Counted from the stretch's first letter, positions 15,302-23,675 are shown. The stretch: 35,908 nucleotides of DNA from Aeropyrum sp. (GCA_015523465.1 WAKF01000036.1:1-35908), one strand, 5' to 3'. The notes: generated from the letters alone by a model not told the origin. A program made the numbers and translations.

Positions 15302-16174
15302 TTGGTGCCTTCTAAGGTGGGTGGTAGGGGGAGGTATGTTGGTGGTGTAGTGGCACTTATACTTACGACGCTCCTCTGGGGCTCTAGCTTCCCCGCGATA
15401 AAGGTTGTGGTTGAGGATGTGGGTGAGGTTACTTACACGTGGCTAAGGGGTGCTGTAAGCCTCGCATTACTAGCCCCCTATATAGTATATAGGCTTGCTA
15501 TCGGCGGGTTGAGTCTGAGGGACGTCAAGGGGGGTATTGTAGCGGGGGTCTTCTACTCGCTGGGCTTGTGGCTTCAGGGTTGGGGTACTGGCTTGACTAC
15601 GGCGAGTAACAGTGCCTTCCTCACTGCTCTCCACATGCTCTGGGTTCACGCCTACGTGGCCTCTACCTCGGGCCGCTACACGGCTAGGCTAGCCTTACCA
15701 CTATTCGCAGCCCTCATGGGCGTAGTACTTCTAACTCGCCCTCACGCGTCATTCAATGTAGGGGATGTCCTCGTAGTAGCGTCTTCCTTCATGTGGGCGG
15801 CTCAGGTCATAGTGGTTGACAGGTATAGTAGGAGCGACCCTCTAGTATTCACTGCAGCTCAGCTAGCTATCTCAACGCTATTCATTATTCCGGACCTAGC
15901 AGACGACGGGCTAGACATCCCTAAGCCCGCCACTATGCTACTAATAGTCTATCTAGCTGCGGGCCCTGGTGTCACGGCATTCGCACTCCAAGTGTGGGGT
16001 CAACGCTATGTTAACCCTGCAGCCGCCACTATAATATATCAGTTGGAACCGGTATTCGCTGCTGCCTTTTCAAGGCTACTACTGGATGAAAGGCTCACTG
16101 CCAGCCAGAGCCTGGGAGCCGCTCTCATAATAGCTGCTGTGTTATTGTCTGAAAAAGGTAAGATGGGACGCTAG
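15302..16174 (+). CDS. EamA/DMT-superfamily transporter
   Basis: Inner-membrane permease of the drug/metabolite type. It has ten predicted hydrophobic segments in two EamA halves; the first half starts LILTTLLWGSSFPAIKVVV with the family LLWGSSFP motif and the second half ends LEPVFAAAFSRLLLDERLTASQSLGAALIIAAVLL. 290 aa is normal. Short loops and a basic C terminus (EKGKMGR) are as expected. The start is TTG 15302 or GTG 15305, both just downstream of a TATA-like box; a GTG further in (15347) also exists. It converges on the next minus-strand gene with a 4-base overlap. The substrate is not predictable. Confidence 0.88.
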   Translation: MVPSKVGGRGRYVGGVVALILTTLLWGSSFPAIKVVVEDVGEVTYTWLRGAVSLALLAPYIVYRLAIGGLSLRDVKGGIVAGVFYSLGLWLQGWGTGLTTASNSAFLTALHMLWVHAYVASTSGRYTARLALPLFAALMGVVLLTRPHASFNVGDVLVVASSFMWAAQVIVVDRYSRSDPLVFTAAQLAISTLFIIPDLADDGLDIPKPATMLLIVYLAAGPGVTAFALQVWGQRYVNPAAATIIYQLEPVFAAAFSRLLLDERLTASQSLGAALIIAAVLLSEKGKMGR

Positions 16175-16437
16175 CCGAACTCGAAGAGGTCCTCTATGAA
16201 CTCGAAGAAACTTCTCTTCTTCTTCCTCTTAACCTTCTCTTCTTCAAACCTCTTATACTCGTCGTGGGCATAGTATTCCTGCTCATACTCCCTAACTCTG
16301 CTTATAAGCTTGTTAAGCTCGCCGCCGTCAAGCCAGACGCCACCGCACTTAGGGCAAAAGTCAACTTCGATCTCATAGACTATCCTGGGCTTGAGTTCTA
16401 CTCCACATACGGGGCATAGTTTAACCACTTCATGCAC
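16171..16437 (-). CDS. TFIIB-type zinc-ribbon protein (zf-TFIIB family)
   Basis: 88-residue protein with one zinc ribbon: CPVCG at 8-12 and CPKCGGVWLDGGELNKLI near 28-45, the hallmark of the small zf-TFIIB family. A basic, charged linker (YKRFEEEKVKRKKKRS) follows and an aromatic acidic tail (FFEFIEDLFEFG). It probably binds another protein or nucleic acid; no catalytic site. The GTG start at 16437 has an AATATTAAT TATA element at 16461-16470 about 28 bases upstream, so it is probably leaderless. It overlaps the EamA stop by 4 bases tail to tail. Confidence 0.8.
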   Translation of the reverse strand: MHEVVKLCPVCGVELKPRIVYEIEVDFCPKCGGVWLDGGELNKLISRVREYEQEYYAHDEYKRFEEEKVKRKKKRSFFEFIEDLFEFG

Positions 16438-16460
16438 CCGTTCGGCTATCCGATGGACGG

Positions 16461-16470
16461 GATTAATATT
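16461..16470 (-). promoter_or_regulatory. TATA box for the zf-TFIIB gene
   Basis: AATATTAATC on the minus strand, centred about 28 bases before the GTG at 16437. Confidence 0.45.
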
Positions 16471-16504
16471 GTTTTATATGTGAGGAGTAGGGTCGTATTT
16501 AACT

Positions 16505-17827
16505 TTAGCCGGTGCCCCATATCGGTAGTGTTATGATATAATGTATTATTAGTGATGATGTGGAGAACGTCAGGGAGTACTTGAGGAACTCGCGGGGGGT
16601 CACTTTGTACCCGGCCTTCTCGGCTATAGCTACTGCAACGTAGAGTGCCGGAGCTGCAGCCACAGTGGCATTGCTGGCTAGTGTTGCAGACCACGCCATG
16701 CCCCAGTATATAGGCCAAGCATCCACACCGGCTATTTCAGAAGCGTCTCTAACGACGTAGAGGAATGTGAGTAGGAGAGCGTCGTGCTCTACTATATAGC
16801 TAAAGGCCGCTACGACCCAGTAGAATACTGTGTAAGCTATCACGGGGTCCGCGTTAAGGAGCGGTGTAACGCGCTCAGCAATAGCCTCGAGGATCCCAGC
16901 CTCCTTAAGTCCCCCCACTAGGGAGAATAGGGTGGCGTAGAATAGGAGTGCCCTCCACTCCACTCTTTCCTGGAGGATCCTCTCGAAGCTGGGTAAGCCG
17001 CTCTCCACCCCAAGCCTCCGCAGGACCTCCACTGTGAGCGCCAGCAGGGCGGCGCCTGTCATGGTAATGAATCCCAGCTCCACCCCTAATAGGGGGCGGA
17101 TCGCCATCCCTACCACAGTCGCCGCGAAGAACGCTAGGCTAACCAGTAAGAGTAGTCTGGAACCCCTGGCTTCAACCTTTATGTTCTCTAAGCCGACACG
17201 GCCCCTCTCTCTCCTCATAAACAATAGGTACATTAGGGCGAGTGTCAGGATGAATGTCACCGTTAGGAGGGGGAAGCTGCTGGGCCTCCCCCTATTCCAT
17301 ATGAAATCTAGGAACTCTGCTCCCGCAACGCTATGAAGTAGCTGCGGGGGTAAGTCTCCCATTAGTAGTGCCGTGCCCATGAAGTTAGCCGAAAATCCTA
17401 TTAAGAGCACTGCCATCACAGGGTTTCTTCCAGACCTCCTAGCCACCTCCACAACAATACTACCAAGGAGGAGTATTACGAGGACGTTGTCAACAAACAT
17501 TGATATGAACCCAGAGACGAGGCACATGGTGAAGAGGAAGAGGGGGTAGCTTGAGACGCGCGACACAGCCCATGCTGTAATCCTCTCGGCAAGCCCCGCC
17601 TCGATAAGGTACCCTGTAATTATCCACATGCCAAGTAGTATGAAGATGACGTTCCAGTCTACCGCTTTAAACGCCTCTCCCGGCTCGTAGGCGGTTAGAG
17701 CGACTATCACTACTAACCCCGCAAGGGCCAAGACACTCTCATCTACAACCCTAAGTATTATGCCTACAACTACCACCAGGAACACTGCTATCGTAAGGGC
17801 TTCCTCAAAGCCCACTCTACAAGGCAC
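16505..17827 (-). CDS. Ion transporter superfamily permease (SLC13/ArsB/NhaD-like)
   Basis: 440 residues with about 11-12 hydrophobic segments arranged as two repeats. Landmarks are FVDNVLVILLLGSIVVEVARRSGRNPVMAVLLIGFSANFMGTALL in the first half (the FxDN re-entrant region of ArsB/CitM/NhaD proteins) and a matching second-half region with WSATLASNATVAAAPALYVAVAIAEK. It moves an anion or exchanges Na+/H+; arsenite, tricarboxylate and Na+/H+ are all possible. No arsenic or citrate genes adjoin it. The start is GTG at 17827, with GTG at residue 5 as alternative. Its stop and 3' flank are AT-rich. An inverted repeat in the upstream gap (17833-17874) may regulate it. Confidence 0.83.
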   Translation of the reverse strand: MPCRVGFEEALTIAVFLVVVVGIILRVVDESVLALAGLVVIVALTAYEPGEAFKAVDWNVIFILLGMWIITGYLIEAGLAERITAWAVSRVSSYPLFLFTMCLVSGFISMFVDNVLVILLLGSIVVEVARRSGRNPVMAVLLIGFSANFMGTALLMGDLPPQLLHSVAGAEFLDFIWNRGRPSSFPLLTVTFILTLALMYLLFMRRERGRVGLENIKVEARGSRLLLLVSLAFFAATVVGMAIRPLLGVELGFITMTGAALLALTVEVLRRLGVESGLPSFERILQERVEWRALLFYATLFSLVGGLKEAGILEAIAERVTPLLNADPVIAYTVFYWVVAAFSYIVEHDALLLTFLYVVRDASEIAGVDAWPIYWGMAWSATLASNATVAAAPALYVAVAIAEKAGYKVTPREFLKYSLTFSTSSLIIHYIITLPIWGTG

Positions 17828-17832
17828 CCAGA

Positions 17833-17874
17833 GTCGTTGAGGCTATGAGAGGCTAAGGGCTTAAAGTCAACGAC
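17833..17874. promoter_or_regulatory. 8-bp inverted repeat flanking the permease TATA-like box
   Basis: GTCGTTGA (17833-17840) and TCAACGAC (17867-17874) are exact complements with a 26-base spacer that holds CTTTAAGCCC on the minus strand (about 17856-17866). Centre-to-centre distance is 34 bp. Candidate operator. Confidence 0.3.
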
Positions 17875-17911
17875 CCAATGTTAACCCCCCAGTTTACAAG
17901 GAGCTATCAAG

Positions 17912-18652
17912 CTAAAGGGTTAAATGGGACTTTTCGAAGCCCTCGCCACCCTCCCTAAACCCATACCTCCCAGTGAGAGGTACAAAGAGAACCTCGATAT
18001 CACTCCACACCCTAACACTACCATCACCCCCCTTCTCCACGACGGTAAGCTTCTGCACGAACCTATCTCCAATAGGGATCACTAGCCTACCGCCTGGAGT
18101 TAGTTGATCTACTAGAGGCTCTGGTATACGGGGGGCTGCAGCCCCCACAGCTATTCTATGATATGGAGCCTCGGGCTCGTAACCCATAGAACCGTCGCCT
18201 ACCACCACAGTAACCCTATCAATATAGCCAGCCTCCCTCAGGTTACTCTTAGCAGCTTCAGCCAGCTCCTCTATGATCTCGATGCTCCATACATGCCCCC
18301 AGGACTCCCTTGGGGCCTCGCTTGGAGCTACTAGCTCAGCCAGGACTGCAGCCTGGTACCCGCTTCCAGTCCCCACGTCTAGGACCTTCTCGCCTGGCTG
18401 AGGGTCTAGTAGCTCGGCGATCCGCGCCACTACCCCTGGAGCGCTTATAGTTTGTCCATAGCCTATTGGGAGAGGCCGGTCCTCGTAGGCCATGTCAATG
18501 TATTCTCTAGGCACGAATAGGTGGCGGGGAACCTTCATGAGAGCTTCAAGTACGCGGGGGTTAGAAGCTAGCCCCTTAGCCTTAACCTCCTCCACCATAG
18601 CCTTTCTCTTCTCAGCGAAGTATACATCCCCCTTCAAGACGCTATCCCACAC
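17912..18652 (-). CDS. pcm: Protein-L-isoaspartate O-methyltransferase
   Basis: Repairs isoaspartyl damage in proteins, using SAM. The SAM-binding motif I is LDVGTGSGYQ (91-100). The family signatures VPRHLFVP (41-48) and GQTISAP (66-72) are present, as are DGSMGYEPEAPYHRIAVGAAA and PGGRLVIPIGD. 246 aa is a little longer than usual because of C-terminal residues that follow FVPLTGRYGF. The GTG start at 18652 is listed; the conserved core begins near residue 19. It is divergent from DUF371 across 65 bases with CTATA-type boxes in the gap. Confidence 0.95.
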   Translation of the reverse strand: MWDSVLKGDVYFAEKRKAMVEEVKAKGLASNPRVLEALMKVPRHLFVPREYIDMAYEDRPLPIGYGQTISAPGVVARIAELLDPQPGEKVLDVGTGSGYQAAVLAELVAPSEAPRESWGHVWSIEIIEELAEAAKSNLREAGYIDRVTVVVGDGSMGYEPEAPYHRIAVGAAAPRIPEPLVDQLTPGGRLVIPIGDRFVQKLTVVEKGGDGSVRVWSDIEVLFVPLTGRYGFREGGEGFEKSHLTL

Positions 18653-18717
18653 GACTCGATATACACTCCTATACCCTAGTTTCTTTCGGCTCCATTTACC
18701 TAGGATACCCTGCTAGG

Positions 18718-19179
18718 ATGGCAGGCTTGGGGAGCGTCAGCAGGCTACGGGCGGCTCAGCCCTGGATCGTGGTTAGCGCTGTCGGCCACAGTAACGTGAG
18801 GGCCACCCACAAGTCTACATTCGAGGTCACAAGGGACGACTACCTGACTCCGAGGGGTGACTGCATTATTGGTATCAGGGCTGATAAGGCTCCGAAGGAC
18901 CTGCCAGGCTGGTTTAAGGAGGAGGCTAGGAGGGGCGGCATAATAGTGGCGGTGCTGTGCTCAGAAGGGATCTGCGACGCCATCGCAGGCAAGGGTGACC
19001 CCCGGATGACGTTCTCTGACGAGAGAAGGATGGTGTTCCGGCGTAGCGATTACGTGGGCCCCGAGACGGTGATGATTAGGGCTTCTAAAGCGGCTAGAGA
19101 TATTAGGAGGGATCTCATAGAGAAGCTTAAGAGCGGTGCCGAACTGAAGGTATACCTAACCGTCATACCCGTTGAGTAG
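18718..19179 (+). CDS. DUF371 family archaeal protein
   Basis: 153 residues. It shows the DUF371 core: GHSNVRATHKSTFEVTRDDYLTPRGDCIIGIRADKA, then IVAVLCSEGICDAIAGKGDPRMTFSDERRMVFRRSDYVGPETVMIRASKAARDIRRDLIEKL. The family has no established function that I know of; it is soluble and widespread in archaea. The first 16 residues (to QPW) are not part of the core, so GTG at residue 18 may be the true start. The gene after it, 14 bases downstream on the same strand, is the radical-SAM homologue, so the two are probably one operon. Confidence 0.85.
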   Translation: MAGLGSVSRLRAAQPWIVVSAVGHSNVRATHKSTFEVTRDDYLTPRGDCIIGIRADKAPKDLPGWFKEEARRGGIIVAVLCSEGICDAIAGKGDPRMTFSDERRMVFRRSDYVGPETVMIRASKAARDIRRDLIEKLKSGAELKVYLTVIPVE

Positions 19180-19193
19180 GGGGTAGCGGAGCT

Positions 19194-20072
19194 GTGAGTG
19201 GCGGAGCGGAGTTGATAGAGGTGAACTCTATAGGCGTTTCTACAGTGGAGTCGGTACCCCTCTTCCACTACAAGCCTGGGGGCTTGGTGGGGAGACTTGT
19301 AGCCTACCCCTCTCGTTGGATTGAAAGTGAGTGTGACCTCCCCTTTGAAGTGTGTGAGTGGCTATCCTCTCCAAGGAGCTACCCTGGCTTCCTGGTTAGG
19401 CTCTCAGCCGTGAAGGCCTTCTTCGAGAGGTGGAGGGTTGACGCGGTGGTCTTAGACGGCGTGGAGACTTGGAGGTTTACAGGTAGCCTCAGAATGGGCA
19501 TGCCTCTGGTGGCTAGGAGCCAGCTCCTCTTAGACTCTAGGAGTCTTGTAGGGCTAGACGCCCTAATAATAGACCTTGTAGGCTCGCGCTCCAGAGTAGA
19601 TAGGCTGTCTATGCTGGTAGAGAGGGCTAAAAGCGAGGGGCTATGGGTTGAAGTCAACATGTACCTTCAATGGGCTGACGCGAGGGAGGTTGACGAGGTG
19701 CTCTCAGCGCTTAGGGGCTCGAAGGTGCCGTTGCACATTCACATAGCAGACCCCCAGGGCGGGGGGCCCGTAAGGAAGCTTTACATTAGGGCGTCATCAG
19801 CCTATTGGCCCGTCTACGTGCATGCCGGAGTATTCAGCGAGGTTGACACCAAGTGCCCCAGGTGCGGGACGTACGTGGCTTCGAGGTATAGGAGCTTCCT
19901 GACGAGCCTTGCACTCAAAGAGGGTGGTAGGTGCCCGTCATGCGGAGAGCCGTTGCCCTTCATAGGACCATATAGGAGGAAGACGGACGAGCTGGTGGTA
20001 AGGACTATGGGGTCTGGGGCCGTCTTCATGGACCCTAGGCTCTTTGGGGGCATCTCAGCGCGTAGAGGTTAA
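19194..20072 (+). CDS. Degenerate radical-SAM homologue of the AmmeMemoRadiSam partner enzyme family
   Basis: 292 residues. The N terminus PLFHYKPGG aligns by eye with the PLYHFxPGS lead-in of the radical SAM enzyme of the AMMECR1/Memo system. The cluster site is C47-D-L-P-F51-E-V-C54, i.e. C-x3-F-x2-C: the canonical C-x3-C-x2-C with exact spacing, but with Phe (codon TTT at 19344-19346) in place of the middle Cys. Middle landmarks (VDAVVLDGVETW, LDALIIDLVG, LWVEVNMYLQW, LHIHIAD) follow the partial TIM-barrel order. The C terminus keeps YVHAGVF and a zinc ribbon C221/C224/C247/C250. It is probably co-transcribed with DUF371. It probably cannot bind a normal 4Fe-4S cluster; a scaffold role, an altered cluster, or a base error are possible. 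Confidence 0.7.
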   Translation: MSGGAELIEVNSIGVSTVESVPLFHYKPGGLVGRLVAYPSRWIESECDLPFEVCEWLSSPRSYPGFLVRLSAVKAFFERWRVDAVVLDGVETWRFTGSLRMGMPLVARSQLLLDSRSLVGLDALIIDLVGSRSRVDRLSMLVERAKSEGLWVEVNMYLQWADAREVDEVLSALRGSKVPLHIHIADPQGGGPVRKLYIRASSAYWPVYVHAGVFSEVDTKCPRCGTYVASRYRSFLTSLALKEGGRCPSCGEPLPFIGPYRRKTDELVVRTMGSGAVFMDPRLFGGISARRG

Positions 20073-20189
20073 AGCCCCTCAAAAGCGTTAACGGCTGATT
20101 TAACCTTTAGATAGCTTACAGCCTCCCAAGCACGCGGCGTGAAAGACTTATTACTGCGCATCCTAGCTTAGAAATGGGTATGCCTTAGA

Positions 20190-20203
20190 ACCCTCATGAG
20201 GGT
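20190..20203. promoter_or_regulatory. 14-bp perfect palindrome over the ribosome site of the TFS-like gene
   Basis: ACCCTCATGAGGGT is a perfect dyad. It ends 8 bases before the ATG at 20212, and its right half forms part of the GAGGGTGAG ribosome-binding site. Candidate operator or translational control site. Confidence 0.4.
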
Positions 20204-20211
20204 GAGAGGAA

Positions 20212-20484
20212 ATGAAGTTCTGTCCCAAGTGCGGCGGCGCGATGGTACCCAGAGTCGAGGCTGGAAAACGGTACTTGGTGTGTGTTAGGTGCGGTTATAA
20301 GGAGGAGGCTGGGAGTAAGGACGTAGCTCACTATAAGGGCGTTGAGAAGGCTAAGGAGAAGGTATTGACTACTAAGACTGTGAGTAGGCTTCAGACTAAG
20401 AAGATGAGTAAGGAGGAGCTGGAGAGTATAAAGGAGGAGTATTACGAGTTCGTGTTGGATCAGATGGGCGAGTATGGTGAGTAG
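20212..20484 (+). CDS. TFS/RpoM-like protein with only the N-terminal zinc ribbon
   Basis: 90 residues. The N-terminal ribbon ([11 protein letters not shown], then [12 protein letters not shown]) is that of RNA polymerase subunit M / transcription factor S and of Rpb9. A lysine-rich helical stretch follows ([47 protein letters not shown]), then a stop. The second zinc ribbon with the catalytic DE pair that stimulates RNA cleavage in TFS is absent, and no remnant is visible in the 200 bases downstream. It is therefore probably a dedicated small paralogue, not a cleavage factor. The ATG at 20212 has a good ribosome site. A T-run at 20515-20519 may terminate it. Confidence 0.75.
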   Translation: MKFCPKCGGAMVPRVEAGKRYLVCVRCGYKEEAGSKDVAHYKGVEKAKEKVLTTKTVSRLQTKKMSKEELESIKEEYYEFVLDQMGEYGE

Positions 20485-20514
20485 CAGGCAGTCCCCCTTG
20501 CATTATAAGTTTAA

Positions 20515-20519
20515 TTTTT
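20515..20519 (+). terminator. T-run terminator candidate after the TFS-like gene
   Basis: TTTTT in an AT-rich stretch (TTTAATTTTTA) 31 bases after the stop; archaeal termination commonly needs only a T-run. Confidence 0.35.
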
Positions 20520-20706
20520 AGCTAGGCTTTGATACAGTATTTGTATTTTCTAGTCTGTGATGGGCCTCTAAATGCTTAAAGCCACAGGCCCTAATCCCAG
20601 TCATAAGGTGCTCGGCCTATTGCTCAGGGCGGTGTATGGCCTGATAACCTTCTGTTCCCAGCTTCAAAGATAAAGCTCCGTTCTTCCTGTCTACCTTTAC
20701 CTCGAG

Positions 20707-23664
20707 GTGTTGAGCCTCCGGGTGGTAGCCTTGGCTAGCGCCCCCTTAGTCCCAAGAAGGGCTGTGGAGCCCCGTGCACCCCGCGAGCTCGTAGAGAGGC
20801 TTAAGAGGATGGAGGAGAAGTGGCAGAAAAGATGGAGTGAGGCTAGGCTCTTCGAAGCTGATCCCGACGGGAGCAGGCCCAAGTTCTTCATAACCTTCCC
20901 GTACCCCTACGTGAACTCCTACCCGCACCTAGGCAGCGCCTTCACTATACTGCGCGTCGACGTGATGGCTAGGTATAAGAGGATGCAGGGGTACAATGTG
21001 CTCTTCCCCCAGGGCTGGCATGCTACTGGAGGCCCGATAGTGAGTAGCGCTTTGAGGGTCGCCGAGGGTGACCCCAAGATCATTGAGATCCTCAAATCTG
21101 TGGGCGTAAGAGAGGATGAGATCGAGAAGTTCAAGGATCCAGCGTACTGGGTAGAGTTCTTCACCAGGGGGTGGAAAAGGGACCTTCAGAGGTACGGGCT
21201 GAGTATTGACTGGAGGAGGGAGTTCTACACTACCAAGCTCAACCCCTACTACAGCAGGTTCATCGAGTGGCAGTACCTAAAGCTAAGGGAGAAGGGGCTT
21301 GTAGGGAAGGGTAGCCACCCCGTAGTCTGGTGCCCCAAGGAGAGGAAGGTTGTGGGTGACCATGACAGGCCTGACGAGTACGTGGGGATAGGTCCTGTGG
21401 AGGCCGTCATCATAAAGTTTAGGCTAGAAGACGGCAGGGTGCTCCCAGCCCTTACATTTAGGCCTGAGACTGTCTTCGGGGTTACTAACGTGTGGGTTAA
21501 CCCCAACGCCACCTACATAGAGGCGAGGGTTAACGGGGAGGTTTGGATACTATCCCAGTACATGGTTGATGAGCTGAGGGACCAGGACTATAGGGTTGAG
21601 GTCCTAGGCAGGGTTGAGGGTAGGGAGCTGGTAGGCAGGTGGGCTAGGCTCGAGGCTACGGGGAAGCAGGTCCTAGTACTCCCTGCCACCTTCGTTAAGG
21701 CCGATCTGGGTACGGGCATTGTAATGAGCGTTCCAGGCCACGCACCCTACGACTACGTAGCCCTTAGGGAGGCGTGGGAGAGGGCTGAGGACCTAGCCCG
21801 CGAGTACGGCCTCGACCCCGAGACTATCAAGTCTATAAAGCCGATAGTGATGATAAAGGTGCCAGGCTTCGAGTCTAAGACCCCCACAGAGTATTACGTG
21901 GAGAAGCTGCGGGTTAGTAGTCAGGATGAGAGGGAAAAGCTAGACGAGGCTACCAGGGAGGTCTACGCTAAGGAGTTCTACCAGGGGATAATGGCTGGTA
22001 ATACAGGCAGGTTCGCGGGTATGAAGGTTAGCGAGGCTAAGGATAGAGTGGTTGAGTGGCTAGCCTCTAGGGGCGAGGCTCTCAAGGTCTACACACTGCC
22101 CAGGGAGGTTTACTGCCGCTGCGGTGCCAGGACCCACGTGAAGCTCGTGAGGGATCAGTGGTTCCTGCTCTATAGCAAGCCGGAGTGGAAAAGCTTAGCT
22201 CTAAAGGCCCTCTCCAAGATGAAGGTCTACCCTGAGCACGTGAGGAAGGATTTCAGAAACACTATAGAGGCCCTGAGGGACTGGGCCTTCACCCATAAGG
22301 GAGAGCTAGGGACGCCTCTACCCTGGGATAAGGAGTGGGTTATCGAGAGCCTTAGCGACTCGACGATCTACATGGCCTACTACACGATAGCCAAGTACAC
22401 CCAGCACCCAGAGAAGTATGGCATCAAGCCCGAGAACCTCACGCCAGAAGTCTTCGACTACGTATTCCTGGGGAAGGGCAACCCAGACGAGGTTTCAAAG
22501 AGGAGCGGCATCCCCAGGGAACTATTGGAGGCTATGAGGAGGGAGTTCACTTACTGGTACCCAGTAGACCTTAGGATAAGTGGGAAGGACTTGATACCCA
22601 ACCACCTGACATTCTACATATTCCACCACACGGCAATATTCCCGGAGGAGTATTGGCCCCGGGGGGTAAGCGTTAATGGCTGGGTGCTTGTAGCTGGGAA
22701 GAAAATGTCCAAGTCGCTAGGAAACTTCATCCTGCTACGGGAAGCGCTTGAGTGGTGGGGGGCCGACGCAACTAGGTGGGCTGAGGTTATGGCTGGCGCA
22801 GACGCTACTCTAGACGACGCTAACTTCGAGCCGAGCGTGGCCGACAGCGCAGTCTACATACTAAACTCGTGGCTAGACTTCGTGAGGGAGAACTATGGTA
22901 GGAGGGCTAGGAGGGAGTGGAGACTCATAGACGATTGGTTCGAGAGCGTCCTAAACTCTACGGTTAAGAGGGTGACTGAGCACATGGAGGAGACTAACTT
23001 TAAGACGGCCCTCGTGGAGGGCTACTACAAGCTACAGGAACTGTATAAGTGGTATGCTAGGATGGCGGGGGAGCCCCATGAGGACTTGTTGAGAAAGTTC
23101 ATAGAGATCCAGACGCTCCTCATAGCTCCCTTCGCCCCTCATACGGCCGAGGAAGCGTGGGAGGCTATGGGTAAGGAGGGCTTCATAAGCACGGCCCAGT
23201 GGCCTAAGGCCGACGAGTCCAAGATTAAGCCCGAGGTCGAGGCCGTTATGGAGACCGTCAGAGCGTCTATCGAGGATGCACGGGAGGTCCTACGGCTGAT
23301 AGGGGGTGGCAAGCGCCTAGTCATAACTGTGGCGGCGGGATGGAAGTTCGAGGCGGCTAGCCTTGTTAAGAAAGCAGTCGAGGAGGGTAAGCCTCTGGGG
23401 GAGGCCTTGAGGGAAGCCTTCAAGATCGAGGGTGTTGAGAAGCGGGAGATTGCAGGGATGATCCAGCAGTTGAGGAAGAGCCCGGAGGTCCTTACCAGGC
23501 TCTCGAGTAGGGAGTTAGAGCTTAGGGCTTTCAAGGAGTTGTCGCAAGCTATAGCATCCGAGCTAGGGCTGGAAGAGGTAGTAGTGGAGGCTGAGGAGGA
23601 AGGCAAGTCGCCTAGGAAGGCTAATGCTATGCCAGGCAAGCCAGCGTTGTATGCTGAGAAGTGA
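20707..23664 (+). CDS. leuS: Leucyl-tRNA synthetase, archaeal type
   Basis: Charges tRNA-Leu. 985 aa, close to archaeal LeuRS length. Class I catalytic domain: WQKRW at 39-43, HIGH-equivalent HLGS (74-77), GYNVLFPQGWHATGGPIV, and KMSKS exactly at 666-670. The CP1 editing domain is present (LTFRPETVFGVTNVW and GTGIVMSVPGHAPYDY), and a zinc-type CRCG at about 473 lies in the YCRCGARTHVKLVRDQWF segment. The anticodon-binding and C-terminal parts follow. The HIGH motif ends in Ser where most class I enzymes have His or Asn. The start is unclear: GTG 20707, GTG 20722 (12 bases after GAGGTG) and GTG 20764 are all in frame, and the conserved region begins at residue about 30. Confidence 0.95.
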   Translation: MLSLRVVALASAPLVPRRAVEPRAPRELVERLKRMEEKWQKRWSEARLFEADPDGSRPKFFITFPYPYVNSYPHLGSAFTILRVDVMARYKRMQGYNVLFPQGWHATGGPIVSSALRVAEGDPKIIEILKSVGVREDEIEKFKDPAYWVEFFTRGWKRDLQRYGLSIDWRREFYTTKLNPYYSRFIEWQYLKLREKGLVGKGSHPVVWCPKERKVVGDHDRPDEYVGIGPVEAVIIKFRLEDGRVLPALTFRPETVFGVTNVWVNPNATYIEARVNGEVWILSQYMVDELRDQDYRVEVLGRVEGRELVGRWARLEATGKQVLVLPATFVKADLGTGIVMSVPGHAPYDYVALREAWERAEDLAREYGLDPETIKSIKPIVMIKVPGFESKTPTEYYVEKLRVSSQDEREKLDEATREVYAKEFYQGIMAGNTGRFAGMKVSEAKDRVVEWLASRGEALKVYTLPREVYCRCGARTHVKLVRDQWFLLYSKPEWKSLALKALSKMKVYPEHVRKDFRNTIEALRDWAFTHKGELGTPLPWDKEWVIESLSDSTIYMAYYTIAKYTQHPEKYGIKPENLTPEVFDYVFLGKGNPDEVSKRSGIPRELLEAMRREFTYWYPVDLRISGKDLIPNHLTFYIFHHTAIFPEEYWPRGVSVNGWVLVAGKKMSKSLGNFILLREALEWWGADATRWAEVMAGADATLDDANFEPSVADSAVYILNSWLDFVRENYGRRARREWRLIDDWFESVLNSTVKRVTEHMEETNFKTALVEGYYKLQELYKWYARMAGEPHEDLLRKFIEIQTLLIAPFAPHTAEEAWEAMGKEGFISTAQWPKADESKIKPEVEAVMETVRASIEDAREVLRLIGGGKRLVITVAAGWKFEAASLVKKAVEEGKPLGEALREAFKIEGVEKREIAGMIQQLRKSPEVLTRLSSRELELRAFKELSQAIASELGLEEVVVEAEEEGKSPRKANAMPGKPALYAEK

Positions 23665-23675
23665 GTCGTCCGCGA

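Noticed and set aside
16446-16718. Minus-strand frame of 90 codons at the end of the permease gene
   Set aside because: Cys/Ser-rich out-of-frame shadow of the permease.
20540-20650. Possible C/D-type RNA before leuS (GTGATGG ... CTGA)
   Set aside because: Boxes are about 80 bases apart, the C box is imperfect, and no D'/C' pair lies between.
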